DNA of 64,000 nucleotides from Membranipora membranacea (Eukaryota > Bryozoa > Gymnolaemata > Cheilostomatida > Membraniporidae): positions 8,695,501 through 8,759,500 of the forward strand of contig OU612070.1 of NCBI GenBank assembly GCA_914767715.1, written 5' to 3'. Both the position numbers and the translations under genes were made by a program. The notes below the pieces were generated by a model. It searched no databases. It was not told where the DNA came from and saw nothing but the letters and a program-made list of their open reading frames with translations. This document shows positions 22,833 through 35,731 of the stretch, piece after piece. Position 1 is the stretch's first letter; each line of letters starts with the position of its first letter.

Positions 22833-23267
22833 GTTAGCTGCTGTTGTGAGTATTTTCTGTGCCAAAAAGAATTCCTTTTTTTACAAATACAATTAAATAG
22901 GTGGTTGAAAACTGAAAATATATTTAGTGCTGTAACTATGATTTTGCTATTACATACCTTCTACTGTAAGAATAAATATCAAGCAAGTATCTGTTTCATT
23001 CCAGTTTGCTGGGAAGGGGGGATAACAGGTTTTTGTTGTAGCTTAGTCACAGGCGAGGGAGAATATTATCACTTTGTATTATCAATTTACATGAACCAGG
23101 TTTTATTGTACAGTGTGATAATTTGTCTAATCTTCACTTTGTCACATGTCAACGCTGACAGCAAAAATTAATCCGCCTGTGTTTATCTGTGCAGATAAGG
23201 CTTTAGAGATGGCGTATTTATAAGTTGTAGTCAGATTTTTTAGTGATCAGGTTTTACCAAAGATGGG

Positions 23268-23662
23268 CACTGAGGCATTTAATTGTGGGCGACGTACCGA
23301 CATTGGAAGGTGTAGTAGAATTGGGGTTATCTTTGATTTGCACCTCATATTCCAGGCTTTTCATTGATAACTCGATCAAACTCCATCAAACTCCATCAAT
23401 TTTGAATAGATTTTGAAAATTACTATAGATGTAGTTTCAGCTTGTCGTAATCAGCTCGATACAAATTTTTGAAGAAGAAATAACATCAAGCTGATAACAA
23501 GATGCTGCTGATTGTAAAGCATTTTTCAATCTCAAAATCCATGCAATCAAAATTGATAGAGTGAAGAACAAAAAACCTTGATTATGGACAGTAAATCCAT
23601 GATAACACTAAGGCTGCTACACCTTCCAATGTCGTTACGTCGCCACAATTAAGTTCCTCACT
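23268..23662. mobile_element. foldback/MITE element with ~50-bp TIRs
   Basis: The left arm (23268-23318) contains TTAATTGTGGGCGACGTACC and ACATTGGAAGGTGTAG. The right arm (23614-23662) is its reverse complement with a few mismatches and one indel. The ~395-bp unit has no coding capacity. A fragment resembling the right arm (AAGGCTGCTACACTTCCAA) also occurs near 34535-34555, which suggests a dispersed family. Confidence 0.72.
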
Positions 23663-24596
23663 TCAGCTGTCTATAGTGTCTTGTCTATGTTTATTATTAA
23701 GTCTATGGGTATAATACAGTGTTGGATGTCATCACATAGAACAGGTTTTATATTAATTGCAAGGATTCAATCTAACCATAAGTGTCTAATTTTTTTAAAA
23801 CCTTAGATATCATGGGGGTGATGCTGGCTTTGAAGGGTTAAAGTTAGCATGAGGCTATCCTATGGTTTCAGAGTGACATTTAGCTGACTTCCCTACTGTT
23901 TAATTATTGCATTGGCTTTTTATAGGTGATTGATGGGATAAGATTGACAGGAAACATATACAAGTCATGTTTTATTGCTTATTTCATTTCAGTGCCAATA
24001 TAAAAGGAAAAAAATGTCAGAGCAGTCTAGGGCAAACATAATAATCTGACTGTCTTGCCTACATGTACACATAATGGTAACTTAACAACTACTTAACATT
24101 ATCAGTACCTTTCAGATTTCCACAAATCTTCCTGGCTGCATGCAGGCCATGAAGATGAAAAAAATGAGTGCATGCAACAGCTAAGATTGGGTAAAATTGA
24201 GGAGTTATGCCTTTTTTATACAGGAGTAGACAACTAGTTATTTGAATACATAGCAACAAAATCCAGTGAATCGATTAGAACTTTAGATGACCGACTACTA
24301 CCTAGATATCTGTAAACATCGAATTAAACGAAATTCGCATTTTTGAATACTTAATTCACCTGCTTAGTAGCCATATTATGATGTGGTTAAGTAGATTTAC
24401 ATTGCTAATAAACTCGGGTGTTGCACAACTACAAATAGAAAAAGTGTCAGCCATCAAATTCTCATCCTAAGGAATCAGGCATCACATGCATCGGCCTACA
24501 AATGATTGAACATTTGGCCAGGCCAACACCGACTCACTAAACCGACTATTTATCAGTGTCTAGCAGCCTAAATTCCTGTTAGAATAAAACTAGCTG

Positions 24597-24602
24597 TTTA
24601 TT
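24597..24602 (-). terminator. striatin polyadenylation signal
   Basis: AATAAA on the minus strand, 132 bases past the striatin stop codon. Position and strand fit; no transcript evidence is available. Confidence 0.5.
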
Positions 24603-24733
24603 TGAATGGAAAGAAAAAGTGTGAATATTTAAATAATAAGAATTATTGTTCATAATTTCCTAATAACTTTTATGCCATAATTTTGCCTAAATGGATTAAA
24701 TTAAATAATAACACGACTAGCCGGGATGGTATT

Positions 24734-27700
24734 TCACACGAGTACTTTGGCTACACCATCTGCTCCCGCGCTGGCTATATATGGTTTACTTGGATGGAAC
24801 GCTACATCAAATATGCTCTCATCAAACTTTTTCCTATGTGAGGTAATCTCTTGGACGCATGTCTTTGTCTCCATACTCCATAATCGTATCGAACAATCAT
24901 GACCTAGAAAATAAAGAGGCTAACAGTTAAGCTGCGAGATGATATACATCATGACTATCAGACAATTCACTGTTACCATATTGCTAGGATCACACAATGA
25001 GTTATGCAGAAGGCTGGTCTTATTTTTCTGGATTATTGAATTTATACCCTAGTGCAGAGGAGTAAATATTAGCTAGAGATTAATTGAGCTATTTGGCAGT
25101 GATTTAATGTTAGCCAGTGCCGATTCCCTTAGCTAAGGTGGGAGTTCATCTTTAAATAATTGAGGTTCAGTAAAATATTAGCTGGCACAAAATTTTCTAT
25201 TTTTCAGGCATATGCGAAATGACAGCTTTTGCCGACTGCAAAAACTTAGTTCCTCTAGACTATCATCGTTTATCTGATTAACGGATCAATGAACTTACTT
25301 CCTGAGAGTAGATAGAGGCCATTGGGATCGATAGCTAGAGATGTGACAGAATCTAGATGAGCTACCATAGTGTCTATTGCCTGTCCGCTGGTGCTGTCAA
25401 AGAACCTTATACTTCTATCCTCGTGGGCTGAGATAGCTACTGGTAATGTCGGGTGAGAGATTAACTTATTAATCCTGGGGCTCACTCCAGTTTCTATATA
25501 AGTATAAAACACAGCAGTTGGGTTGAAGTGAATATGAAATTACTATGAAGTCAATATGAAGTTACTATGAAATTACTGTACATTATGTAATGAGAAATTT
25601 TCTTTGTACCAGCAGGGAGGGTACCAGTAATGAATTGTTCAACCCAGAAGTTTTACAAGTCGTGCTCTCATGAAAAATGCAATAGAGCACAACTCTTAGA
25701 TATCATCATTCCGTCATGTTGGGCCTGAGTGGTTATCACGAAGAATAATCCACAAAACCATGACCAATCAAATAAGGCACATATTATCTTTCCATTCTAA
25801 CACATAGACTTAGCCATGAGTAGATCAGATTGGCATCTAGCATGATATGAGTAACTTTTTTAAGGTTTCAACTCATCATGTGTGCAAACAATAGGTCGAA
25901 TAAATATTATCTAATAATTATTGTCATTTTATCATCATATGTAAGCAGAAACGAGGATAGAGCAGGCTTACCTGGAGGTTGGGTGTTGAATTTAACAACT
26001 TGTTGTCCGGTACTCAGGTCGAACACATACACATTACCCGAACTGTATGCAGCCATCATGTGGTTAGGATCACTGGCTAGGAAATCTATACATGTGGGGA
26101 CACCATCATCTGTAAACACAACAGAGTGCAATGAATTACCATAAACATATAATAATTATATATAGTATATAGATTGGTACATTTATGCAAATTACTGACC
26201 GCTCATGATTCAGATGATATCACCTTATTCATCAATCAGATAGATACTATGTATTAAGTGGTCCAGGCAATAAAATTGTATGTTAAACCAAGGAGTTTGG
26301 AGTTCCGACTCCTTGATCCAAATTTTATTTATGACAGAACTTCCCAAACATTTTCAGCAAGCTTTGCGGCAATTTGAGATTGTGCTGTCGAAGGCACATA
26401 TGAAACCTTCATACTTCCGTATCAAGCCGGGAAGCTGTCAGTGTCAAATGTCAAATTCCTCATCAAAGCCCTGAAAGACTACCCAAAGTGCAATGCATGT
26501 TATAGTCAGGATGTTACTTATGATACGTTATGTCATATTCACATGGTAAAAAATTCAATGTTTTTTTTGGGATGAATTATTGATGGTGGAAAGAGTTTCT
26601 CCCATAAGGGAAGGTAACTCCCATTCTCTACATTATGATGTCAAAGTGAACAGGATGTGCTTGTTACCTATATTGCACATCATGTACACTGACTGTGACA
26701 CCATAATGCAGAGAATGAGAGTGGTTGCACTCTTTAATTGAAAATATCTGATTGTAGTTACCTTCATTGGGAGGGAGGTATGTTTTATCGAGCTGCATTT
26801 TAAGTCCAGGAGACCAGAGCCGGACAGTACCATCAGCAGAGCAGGATAATAACTGTACTCTAGTACTGTGTATAGCTAATCCCCATACAGCATCTGTGTG
26901 AGCTACTAATGTATCCTGTAATATACTGGAATCTACAAAAGAACGCACATGTCTAAAAAAAATAGTTAAATACTACAGCAATCAATATGATTCCGTATAT
27001 TGTAATTTTTTCAGGACAATACAAAGAAGTGCTACTGAAGAAAGGGGATTTGTCAGTCACCGTAATGGAGACATCTGGGGCCAAATCATCGCAACCACCT
27101 CACTTCACACTCATAATTTCATTTTCTATAAAGTCATCCATATTTGATGCGTTGTATAATTTCATATGAATGAACTGAGGTAGGGAACTGTTTTGGCTGT
27201 TTTCGTCTGGAAAACTGACCTGGAAAACTATAACTGCAACCTACCGTATGAGTCATAGGGATCTATGTTAGAGCTGGGCAGATTCCAGCATCTAATGGTG
27301 GAGTCTACTCCACCACTAAAACATTCCTCTCCAGTGGCTGACATGGCCAGACAAAGTACGGGACCCTGGTGTGCTCTAAATGTGTACACTGGCTCAACAT
27401 CTAATGCTGTCGCTCTGTATACAAAACAACAACTTATTAGGATGAGATGGAAAACAATGTAATATACACATAGTATTTAGACAACCTATCTACACATATA
27501 AACGCTGTCAAATAGTTGCCTCGACTCCGTTAAAATAAACTGAAAGATAGCTTTTGTGTCTGTTGGAGTAATCTATGTCTTCATCTGAGACAGTAAGATC
27601 TATGTTTGATATCATACTGAAACTCAGTTTCAATAGATGATGATCGGAAAGATAACTTTTGGTGTCTTCTGGAGTAATCTGTGTCTTCATTTGAGACAGT

Positions 27701-30700
27701 AAGAACTATGTTTGATCATACTGAAACTTGCTTAGTTTCAATACATAATGATCCAATTCCATGGTATGCATTGCTGGTCGATTGTCTTTGAGCACAGAGC
27801 TCAGCTTCCTCAATAGTTGTTATTCTATACCCCTATCCAATTATTGTATTTTTTTTGGGTAAGATTATACACATGTAATGTTATATTTGCCAGACAAGTG
27901 ATTTAGTAGATAATCTCGAACAGGACCTATCGGTGATGATTGAGTCTTACTTTTTAGTAGCGACTGTTTTCTGGAGATTCCACAGTTTCATAGTGTGATC
28001 CTCTGAGGCAGTGAGTAACACTGGCTCCACTGGATGGAAGGTTAATGCTCTCACCCCATCAAAGTGACTATCAAAAAGAAATCAATGACCTGTCATAATA
28101 AATGTTTTCAATCCTATGAATCAGCAGCGAGACATTGCACAATAATAATTTTCAATATTATCACAGCGTAAGGATATATACTTACTCTGCTGTGTTATGG
28201 AAAAAACAGACTGATGAGCCAAGGAGTTAGAGTTACTCTTACTCCTTGGATGACCTTCGATGAACTAAACAGTAAGTGAGAGCATTAGCTAAATCATGCA
28301 TTGCAAAGTTACCATGACACCTGTCAGCACACCTGTCAGCACACGCTAGTGTGCATCTTTATCATTTTTCTGATAGGAATTTTCTGATACAAATTTTCGG
28401 ATATTAATTTTATAATACGATAAAAATGACGGGCGCTTGCAAAGTGTACTATGTTAATCGCATCATATCTCTGACACCATATAACTTTATGATGCTGGTA
28501 TGATAGAAGTACCAAACAGACACATAATCAACTTGTGTTTTTGACTAACACATACTTGACATTCCTGACTACTTTGATGATGGGTCAAGCTTGTACTCTT
28601 AAAAAAAATGTATTGGTCCAAGATCCATCTGAGTACTATACATAAGGTCAGGTTGACTGGTGTAAAGTGACAATGAGTTGACGGGAGTATTTTGACGACA
28701 AGAGTGGGGCTCACCTTCTCAATGTATATTTAGCATTCCATGTTTTTCTAGTATTAGCGTCAGCTGCACCGGCCATCTCAAACTGAGCAGTATTATCTGT
28801 CTCATCATTAGCGACAGTAATATCAGCTAGATCTCCGAGACCGAGGGCTGCAGCCTCTAACTGTCGATCTAATGAGGCACCGGGAGGAAAACGCATCATC
28901 AGTTCCGAGGATTTAGCTCCTTCGCTTCCTCTTCCTCCACCTAGTGACGACAAACACAGAAATTATCAATCAGGAAATAGGAAAAACTCATTGATTACAC
29001 TACCGACTGACGCCTCATTACTTAGGTATACAATGTCTTTTACATAATACAAACAATGCCATATCATCAACCAGCACTAGGACAACAACCTGGTCAATTT
29101 GTATCATCAATCTCTTTTCATAGATTCTTGTATGGAGATTGTATTGCAAGGCTTACTCAGCTTTTCAAAGTTGGATATTGTATTATGTACAGCTGACATG
29201 CCATTACATCTTTTCCACCATAATTAGCAAAGTGCAGCGGACAGACAATGATGAATATCCATATAAATATGTACAGATTGATTAGACTAAGCTCTCACCG
29301 TCGGTTTCATCCGAGGGACTATCATCAGAACCCAGAGTGGCTATCATAGCCTGTAGATCATGCTTCTTAGGTCTCTGTGAGTTGTCATGTTTTTTATGTA
29401 TTCTCTCTTTCTTATATTGCTCTATTTGCATGTTCAGTCTCTGTTGATCGAGTGGCCAGTCAGTATTCTTTGCCCATTCAGACCCATCTCCTGTATGATA
29501 TAAACGTCTCAAATTATTCATTACAGTTGAAAATAATACTTTCCGGCCTGACAACAGCCATTTCCAACAGCTTTGATATACTGCACAATGTTATAACAAA
29601 ATTAAATTGTCTATGGTAACATAAAAAAAATAATAGAAATCTTATAGTAAGTAAGAATAGGATAAAGGTCCCTCAGGCCTAAAACATGGTTCTATTACAG
29701 ATCACAGCCCCTTCTAAGACTAACAATCAAAAAAAGTTTTAGTCTCATCAATATAAGCGTAAATCTAAGTTATGTCTCACACGCTGACTTTGGTTGACCT
29801 TTGATATCTACATATGCATAGGGGTAACCTTACCGTCAGTTCTGCCATCATCTGCGCTGTTCTCTGAGACGAGAAAGTCAAACTCGGCCAGAGCCTCTTC
29901 TTCATCATCCAGCCCCTCCTCCTCATCATCATCTGCTAAAGTTTTAGCTCCGCCCACTCCACCAGGACCTCCGGGGAGTGACTCAGCGATACGTCTCCTC
30001 TCCTCCAAATCATCGTCATCATCATCACCATCGTCCTGACTATCCTCCTCATCACTACAACAAAACGTGACAGAATCTTGAGATTACTCAGTGACACGAA
30101 TACCTTAGTTAGAAAAAACTGTTTTGAAATAAGGAGTTATGCCCCTTTCTTCATGTTCTCATTATTTACGCGACGTCGTTTCTTGTAGACAAGACGGTAT
30201 TACTGATGGGAGTAGATTATGATATGGAGTTATCGACCTCAGAGTTGTAAAAAAGACAGGGATTATTCAATCATCAATGTTTCTCTACAATCGATTGATC
30301 AAACATCTAAAAAAAGGCAACAACATCCCCTTTTCAATGAGACATTTTACTATTTTTTGATAAACCATACAGCACTTACCTGTCGTCAGCGTCATCGATA
30401 ACAGTACCACCAGTCTGAGGAAGATACTGTAACTGTACCTTCATAACATCTGTACTGTCCTGATCCATCATGGCTGCCGTCTCAGACTGTATTGAAGGTG
30501 CAGTTATTATCATTCTATAAAATTATGATAGAGAATTTATGCCTTGTCATCATACTCATGATGTGACTGACATGGTTTGATCTGGAGACTTTGCCAAGCT
30601 CTAGAGTGACATTGTTGCTCCTTGATACTACTAACAGTATCAAGGAGCAACGATGTCACTCAGAAAATTGGCAAAGTCAACTATAACCTACCCACTGTAA

Positions 30701-33700
30701 AAAGTACTGACAGAACAAGATATCTATTGGTAACAACTTACAGTCAAAATACTTAGTAAAGAATGTTCACCTGTTTGCAGCAAAAAGTGAAACATGTATA
30801 ACTAGAATTTCTAGGTCGATTTTCTGCTGCAAACATTGCATGCATAGCTCCAAATTATGAGCCAAGATAAATATGACACAAATATGTATTGTACATAATA
30901 AAACTTAAACCTGCATTATGTTGCGCTATAGAGAGAAATAACATTCCTAAAATAAAAGGATATTATTTTACTACTTGCTGTAGAGTGTAGACGACCTATA
31001 TTCAAATGGTCACAATCTTACTTTTCTTACAGGTATAAGGGGAGGATTTTCTTCCTACGCTGTCAAATACTCAGAATACCAGTTATGTTTTTATGACCAG
31101 CCCACACACAAAATATACATGTGAAAGCAAATCTGAAATGGGCACCCAGGGAATTCTAATATGTGCAATCCTGACTGCTCAGTCTTGTTGGTTAACTGTG
31201 CGGCCTTTCCGAATAGGCTGAGAACACTGACTTATAGTTTTGTGATAGGATTTTGCAGCTTGATTTACTTAGTAAGTAGCCGAAAACCCCCAATGAAGTT
31301 CTTTTTATGGTCCTCAGACTACATACATGGAGCTCTTTCATGGTCCCCAGACTACATACAAATGGACATCCCCACTAGTAATAATCTACCTGGAATCTGC
31401 GGAGAGGGATTGGGAGGGCTGTTGTTGTTGGCCGCTCGATTCACCGCCATCTTTGAGATGATGATCATCTTTATCTGTATGTATACCAAGTAGAGACCTA
31501 ACACGTGATGATCGTACATCTAACAAAGCGTCAGTATAACCTATCTCCTCCAGATATCTACAATAACATGCACAGTGCAATCAGTGACATTGTTTTACTG
31601 TTAGGCCTATATGAGATAAGATTGTGCAGTGAATTTTTTTCGGGTAAATCAATATCAGTAAGGCTATTGATTTATTGTGAGCGTGACCTGACAACTACAC
31701 TAATCTCAGTAGCTACCATTGAACAAATTTTCCATCTATTTTTTTATACCACCAACGTCAATGTTGTCCATTTTGATCACATTTTGATTACAGATACGAA
31801 ATTAAGCCAGCCTACGTGAGGTTTCAATGTTACACTCTAGCTTGTATTGGACTGAGTGACAAATCAATATGGTAAATATGTAGTGATAGTACTCAGAGCA
31901 ATGAACTCCCTCTTCATTGCTCAGAGTAACATTGATCAAATAAATCATAATGATGAAAAACAAGCAGGAAGTTGGAATTTCTGATAACTAACTCAATACT
32001 GATCATAATGCACATCATTAGTAGAGGAAATACAGCAGCAACCATGTTATTGCGTATGAGAGCATCAGATTGTATTCACTGTTTCTCTATATACTTTGAT
32101 ATCTGGGCCACTGGTAAGGTAAGCGTGGAGAATGAAAGTTTCTACTGCTACACATACATTTATAATAATAATTTGAAACAATTTCCAGGTTGACAAGAAA
32201 AACAAATATTTCAAAGTTAAGTTAACCTATAAATAGGCCCACTTACTGTTTGAGAAGTTGACGACCTTGTCTGTATGTGGGTCCAGTGGTAGAATTTGTC
32301 TGCACACTATCTTCATACTCATCTAAAATAAGTAAGTGGATACATTGTCACCCAAGGTACACCTTTGGTAACAAATTGGCTCTGGGTTTGATTATCAATC
32401 ACACATTTCTCCCAATACCTAAGGTGTTTAATGTAGAATGTGGGTAACAAGGTCATTCTTATGTGATTGACCTATAATGTTCAGCAGCTTTCCCCCCATG
32501 CAGAGTTATCCAAATAGGTAAAACTGCCAACAAGGTAGTTACAGCACCTAGTGATCACAATTATATAATATGCACAATATCCATTATGATTGACCTAAGC
32601 AATTTGGAAAGTTGCCAAAGAAAAATTAGTAAGTAGGGAGTGTATGCTGAATAGCGGACTTAAGCAGGAAATTTAGTTTTTCTTTCAAGATTATCAACAT
32701 TAGCAAGAAAAAAAACCCTTGTCCTAGTTCTTTAAGCAACAAGCATCCGCATGATTATAGGCCTAGATCAACTATCATTTATTAAGTTTCTAATCCTATC
32801 CCTTCTGGTAGGCCCAACAGATTGGCCTAGTTCAAATAGACATACTAAGCTCATACAGAAAAAAAAATCAAATTTCAGAAAAGTTTGTCTCAATCTGTTG
32901 GCTTGTAGCCTATGTCTCAACCTACAGGAACAACTAGAAAGGTGACACTACATGGATATCTATATGACCAACCTTCAGAACTCTGTGTCCCATTATTGAC
33001 AGTTTGCTGTTGAGTTTGTTCCACGCCGTACTGCAATTTTTGATATTTAGCACGTTCCTGTCGTAATGCAAATTCTAACATTTTGATTCTGCGTACTAAA
33101 TCCTGCTTAAGATTTTCCTGCCCTTTTCGCTCACCCTGTAGGAAGGCTATCCTAGCCTAAAAAGAAAATGATAGGATGATTATAAAGCAATGAGGAGCGG
33201 GTGGTTTCGTCTCAAAAATTGAGATGTGTCATCAGCGATACAGGCCTAGAACCTAGGCCTGATGAAGGTGGTATGTTATAACCTAATACGTGCAAGCTAT
33301 CAACAATGACAATTCTTCGATTTGCCTGAATCACAAACAGAGAAGGGGGGAGGGGGGTTTTACCATGTTGTGACCATGCCCAGCAGTTCTTTCTTGCATG
33401 TTCATTGTGCTTCCTATTTCATGCTTTTTCAGTTTCTGTAACTGTTAGGATCGCTTTTCAAAAAATAAAAGCAGTAGCAGTATACAGGACTAATTAGGAA
33501 TATTTACATTTCATGTACGCAACCCTAGTGAAGTGAGGTTTGCAATCCTGCGTAATGTTGATTCAGGTATGCCTACATCATCCCTCTCAGTGGACAAGCT
33601 AGCACTTCATGATTATAAGAGTTTCACTTTCAAACAACCCAAATAAATCCAGGTCCACCTAATCATTGGTAATAATAGGGATAAAGAACAATCAGAGAGG

Positions 33701-34326
33701 AGTGTATGTGCCACTGATACCCTTGTTGTGACTTTATATCCCATAAATCTATGAAGGGATAGATAGATAGGTTCTGTTGCTCAGTTTTGATTTGACATAT
33801 CACATTGTGATCATTGTGGGTGATCTTGGATAATAAGACTAATTGAGTGAGTGACAGAGCACGGTAATAAAGCAACTACTACTGCTCCTAGCTGGTGACT
33901 GACTGTGGTGTGAGAAAGAATCATATATATACAATTAAATTCATTGATTTGAACCTTTCATTTTGCAAACTTATCATTTATAAGTTGATTGGTAGAACAA
34001 ATGCACACTTTAGCATTCACATGTTCATTGTATCATTGTAAAGCTGTGAGCAATGCAGCAAGTACCAAATAAGTATTAGTAAGGAGGGTTTTAAATAACC
34101 TTTCTTTAGTTAGTTTACTAACCTGAAGCTCTGCTCTTTCTACATCCCATTGTGCCCTCTCCATTTCAAACTTCGCCCATTCTGTCTGTAAGAAGTGCAA
34201 GATACCAGGCATATTGTAATCCATTCTGCCAGGGTGTTCATCAAAGCTCTGTTTAGAGTTCATTCCATATCCTGAGTTAGGACCCATCTGACCGCCTTGA
34301 TTTGATGATGGCCCGTCGTCAATCAT
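24734..34326 (-). CDS. STRN: striatin (STRIPAK / PP2A B''' scaffold)
   Basis: Fourteen exons read on the minus strand, every junction GT-AG and in phase: 34326-34123, 33156-32973, 32322-32247, 31557-31390, 30514-30380, 30054-29834, 29547-29299, 28940-28715, 28067-27951, 27414-27245, 26932-26762, 26109-25972, 25493-25299 and 24903-24734. The product is 807 aa (vertebrate striatins run roughly 710-800). Residues about 42-66 are the caveolin-binding segment (GILHFLQTEWAKFEMERAQW). Residues 69-112 are the coiled coil (LVRRIKMLEFALRQERAKY). An acidic linker (DDGDDDDDD) precedes the conserved EALAEFDFLV. WD40 repeats fill about 485-807 (SHFDGVRALTFHP, AHTDAVWGLA, LLSCSADGTVRLW, AHEDRSIRFFD). Striatins tether PP2A to Mst/GCKIII kinases, Mob4 and STRIP proteins. 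One gene stands in place of the three vertebrate paralogues, which I infer from general animal patterns. The first ATG is used. Confidence 0.96.
25613..25620. repeat. 8-bp insertion flanked by 7-bp direct repeats
   Basis: CAGGGAGG separates exact copies of GTACCAG (25606-25612 and 25621-25627) in a striatin intron. It has no palindrome, but the GGGAGG core and the 7-bp flanks resemble the micro-hairpins, so it may be a shortened footprint of the same process. Confidence 0.5.
27540..27760. repeat. two-copy tandem duplication in a striatin intron
   Basis: A unit of roughly 108 bp occurs twice in tandem, each copy with a recognisable GGAGTAATCT, GAGACAGTAAGA and CATACTGAAACT. The copies differ at scattered positions, so the duplication is not recent. 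It lies between the exons at 27245-27414 and 27951-28067. Confidence 0.75.
28220..28248. repeat. micro-hairpin insertion with 7-bp direct repeats (no. 4)
   Basis: A 29-bp hairpin starting CAAGGAGTTAGAG and ending ACTCCTTG lies between GATGAGC (28213-28219) and GATGACC (28249-28255), a six-of-seven match. It is in a striatin intron. Confidence 0.65.
30586..30678. repeat. 93-bp hairpin in a striatin intron
   Basis: The inner arms of 26 bp (30604-30629 and 30636-30661) have one mismatch and read GTTGCTCCTTGATACT and its complement around a 6-base loop. The outer arms GACTTTGCCAA and TTGGCAAAGTC extend the stem across a short mismatched bulge. In striatin pre-mRNA this would form a long hairpin. 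It may be a foldback element; no flanking direct repeat was found. Confidence 0.8.
31899..31919. repeat. micro-hairpin insertion with 7-bp direct repeats (no. 5)
   Basis: A 21-bp insert (CAATGAACTCCC..TTCATTG) between exact copies of CTCAGAG (31892-31898 and 31920-31926), in a striatin intron. It is the near-twin of the insert at 9705-9724. Confidence 0.8.
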
Positions 34327-34915
34327 CTTTGGAAGAGATGGCCATTTGCATCTGTGTATATCATAGACGGCGCTTTCAAATAATGTTTATTTGAGGCTAT
34401 ATAGTTTGTTGTAACAGGCAATTCATACATGCAAGACATGGTTTTGTTGATGGTAATAAATTCATGATGTCTATGGCCCCAATTTCCTTTTTTCAACTGA
34501 TAAGTAATAGCTGGTATGTAAAAGCCTTACAGTATAAGGCTGCTACACTTCCAAAATTCAAGAGGTATGGATAGGTAACTCTTAATTTTAGAAAAATTGT
34601 CTAACATTATCTTGATAATGAAAGCTTGCAGCGCAGTAGCCTGTTAACATACAGAATATCACATTACGACCTAGGAAGAAATTTCTAGATCATGCTATGG
34701 GGATCCTCGTTATCTGTAAGGAAAAACAAATATATAGGTAGATGTATTCTTAGCTCTGTTTACAAGTTGTGTTTGAGACCAAACTATTTTATACGTGATA
34801 CTTTTGCCGCCTCAGAGATCTTTTTCAAAATGTTAAAAGTGTGTTGAGTCTGTATTGATTGTAAAGTGATGCTGTAAAAGCAAGATATTGAGCAACATCA
34901 GGGAGGGTGTCCAAC

Positions 34916-34933
34916 CAATTAACTCCCTCATTG
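34916..34933. repeat. micro-hairpin insertion with 7-bp direct repeats (no. 6)
   Basis: The 18-bp insert CAATTAACTCCCTCATTG lies between GTCCAAC (34909-34915) and GTCCTAC (34934-34940), a six-of-seven match. It is upstream of striatin. Confidence 0.65.
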
Positions 34934-35629
34934 GTCCTACCAGGCCGCATTGATAGCTGAGATTTCATTTTTATCATAGTGTGATTGTTCAAATAAACTC
35001 TCATCTCATGTAGGGATTTTTGTGCCATATTCTTATATGTTTTATAAAGCTTGCTTTTCGATGACAGAAATCCACTTTGAAGGCTGTACAGTAAGGAGCA
35101 GAAAGGGGCACAAAATACTGCTAGATGATCTATTAGTATGACAAATTCTTGACGTCGTTCAATTTCAGAGACATGAAATGTACCACATATGGCAAATTCC
35201 AATATTGAATATGAGATTAAGCTAGATCAAGTTTGAATTACCTGCACTACAGGTCGCTCCCATACTGGTGTGTGAGTCGCAACACACACTCGAGTTTGTG
35301 TTTTGCCTCGTATTGGTAAGTCTAAGTGCTCAGGCGGCTGCAATGCAAGTTAGTGGCATTACATTATGAACCACTCAAGAAGCTGTTAATGTAAATGCGA
35401 CCAACTTGCATTTGGGCAGTCTGAGCGCTAAGACCATCTACAGAGATACTATGATGGGTGGCAAAAGATTTTAAATATTATCATTTTTCGATTTTGATTC
35501 TGCTTCTTTTTTTTATTAACCTGAACAACACAAGCATGGCTCTTTTTTTTTCTTTTGCCTGGTGTCGCAGAATTTTGTTGTGATATAACTTCATAGCAGA
35601 ATTCAGATACTGATAAATGTTTGTTTGTG

Positions 35630-35731
35630 TATGTACAGTTTGTGTATGTACAGTTTGTGTATGTACAGTTTGTGTATGTACAGTTTGTGTATGTACAGTT
35701 TGTGTATGTACAGTTTGTGTATGTACAGTTT
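35630..35731. repeat. 15-bp minisatellite, about seven copies
   Basis: The unit TTTGTGTATGTACAG is repeated about seven times with essentially no variation. Because 15 is a multiple of three, it keeps long frames open on both strands (repeating NCTYT on one, MCMYSL-like on the other). Those are by-products. Near-perfect identity suggests recent expansion or ongoing homogenisation. Confidence 0.9.

Larger units (their letters stand above)
22723..24733. other. convergent intergenic region (OPA3 / striatin)
   Basis: About 2 kb between two gene 3' ends. It contains the OPA3 3' UTR with a micro-hairpin, a foldback element at 23268-23662 and a striatin polyadenylation signal at 24597-24602 (TTTATT on the plus strand). 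Otherwise it is AT-rich and without genes. Confidence 0.5.

Noticed and set aside
26289-26315. Hairpin CAAGGAG..CTCCTTG in a striatin intron as a further micro-insertion
   Set aside because: The arms fit the family, but the 7-bp flanks (GTTAAAC and ATCCAAA) do not match, so the insertion signature is missing.
34825-35202. 125-aa open frame upstream of striatin
   Set aside because: Looked briefly like a retroelement remnant, but no diagnostic reverse transcriptase, endonuclease or integrase block could be found.
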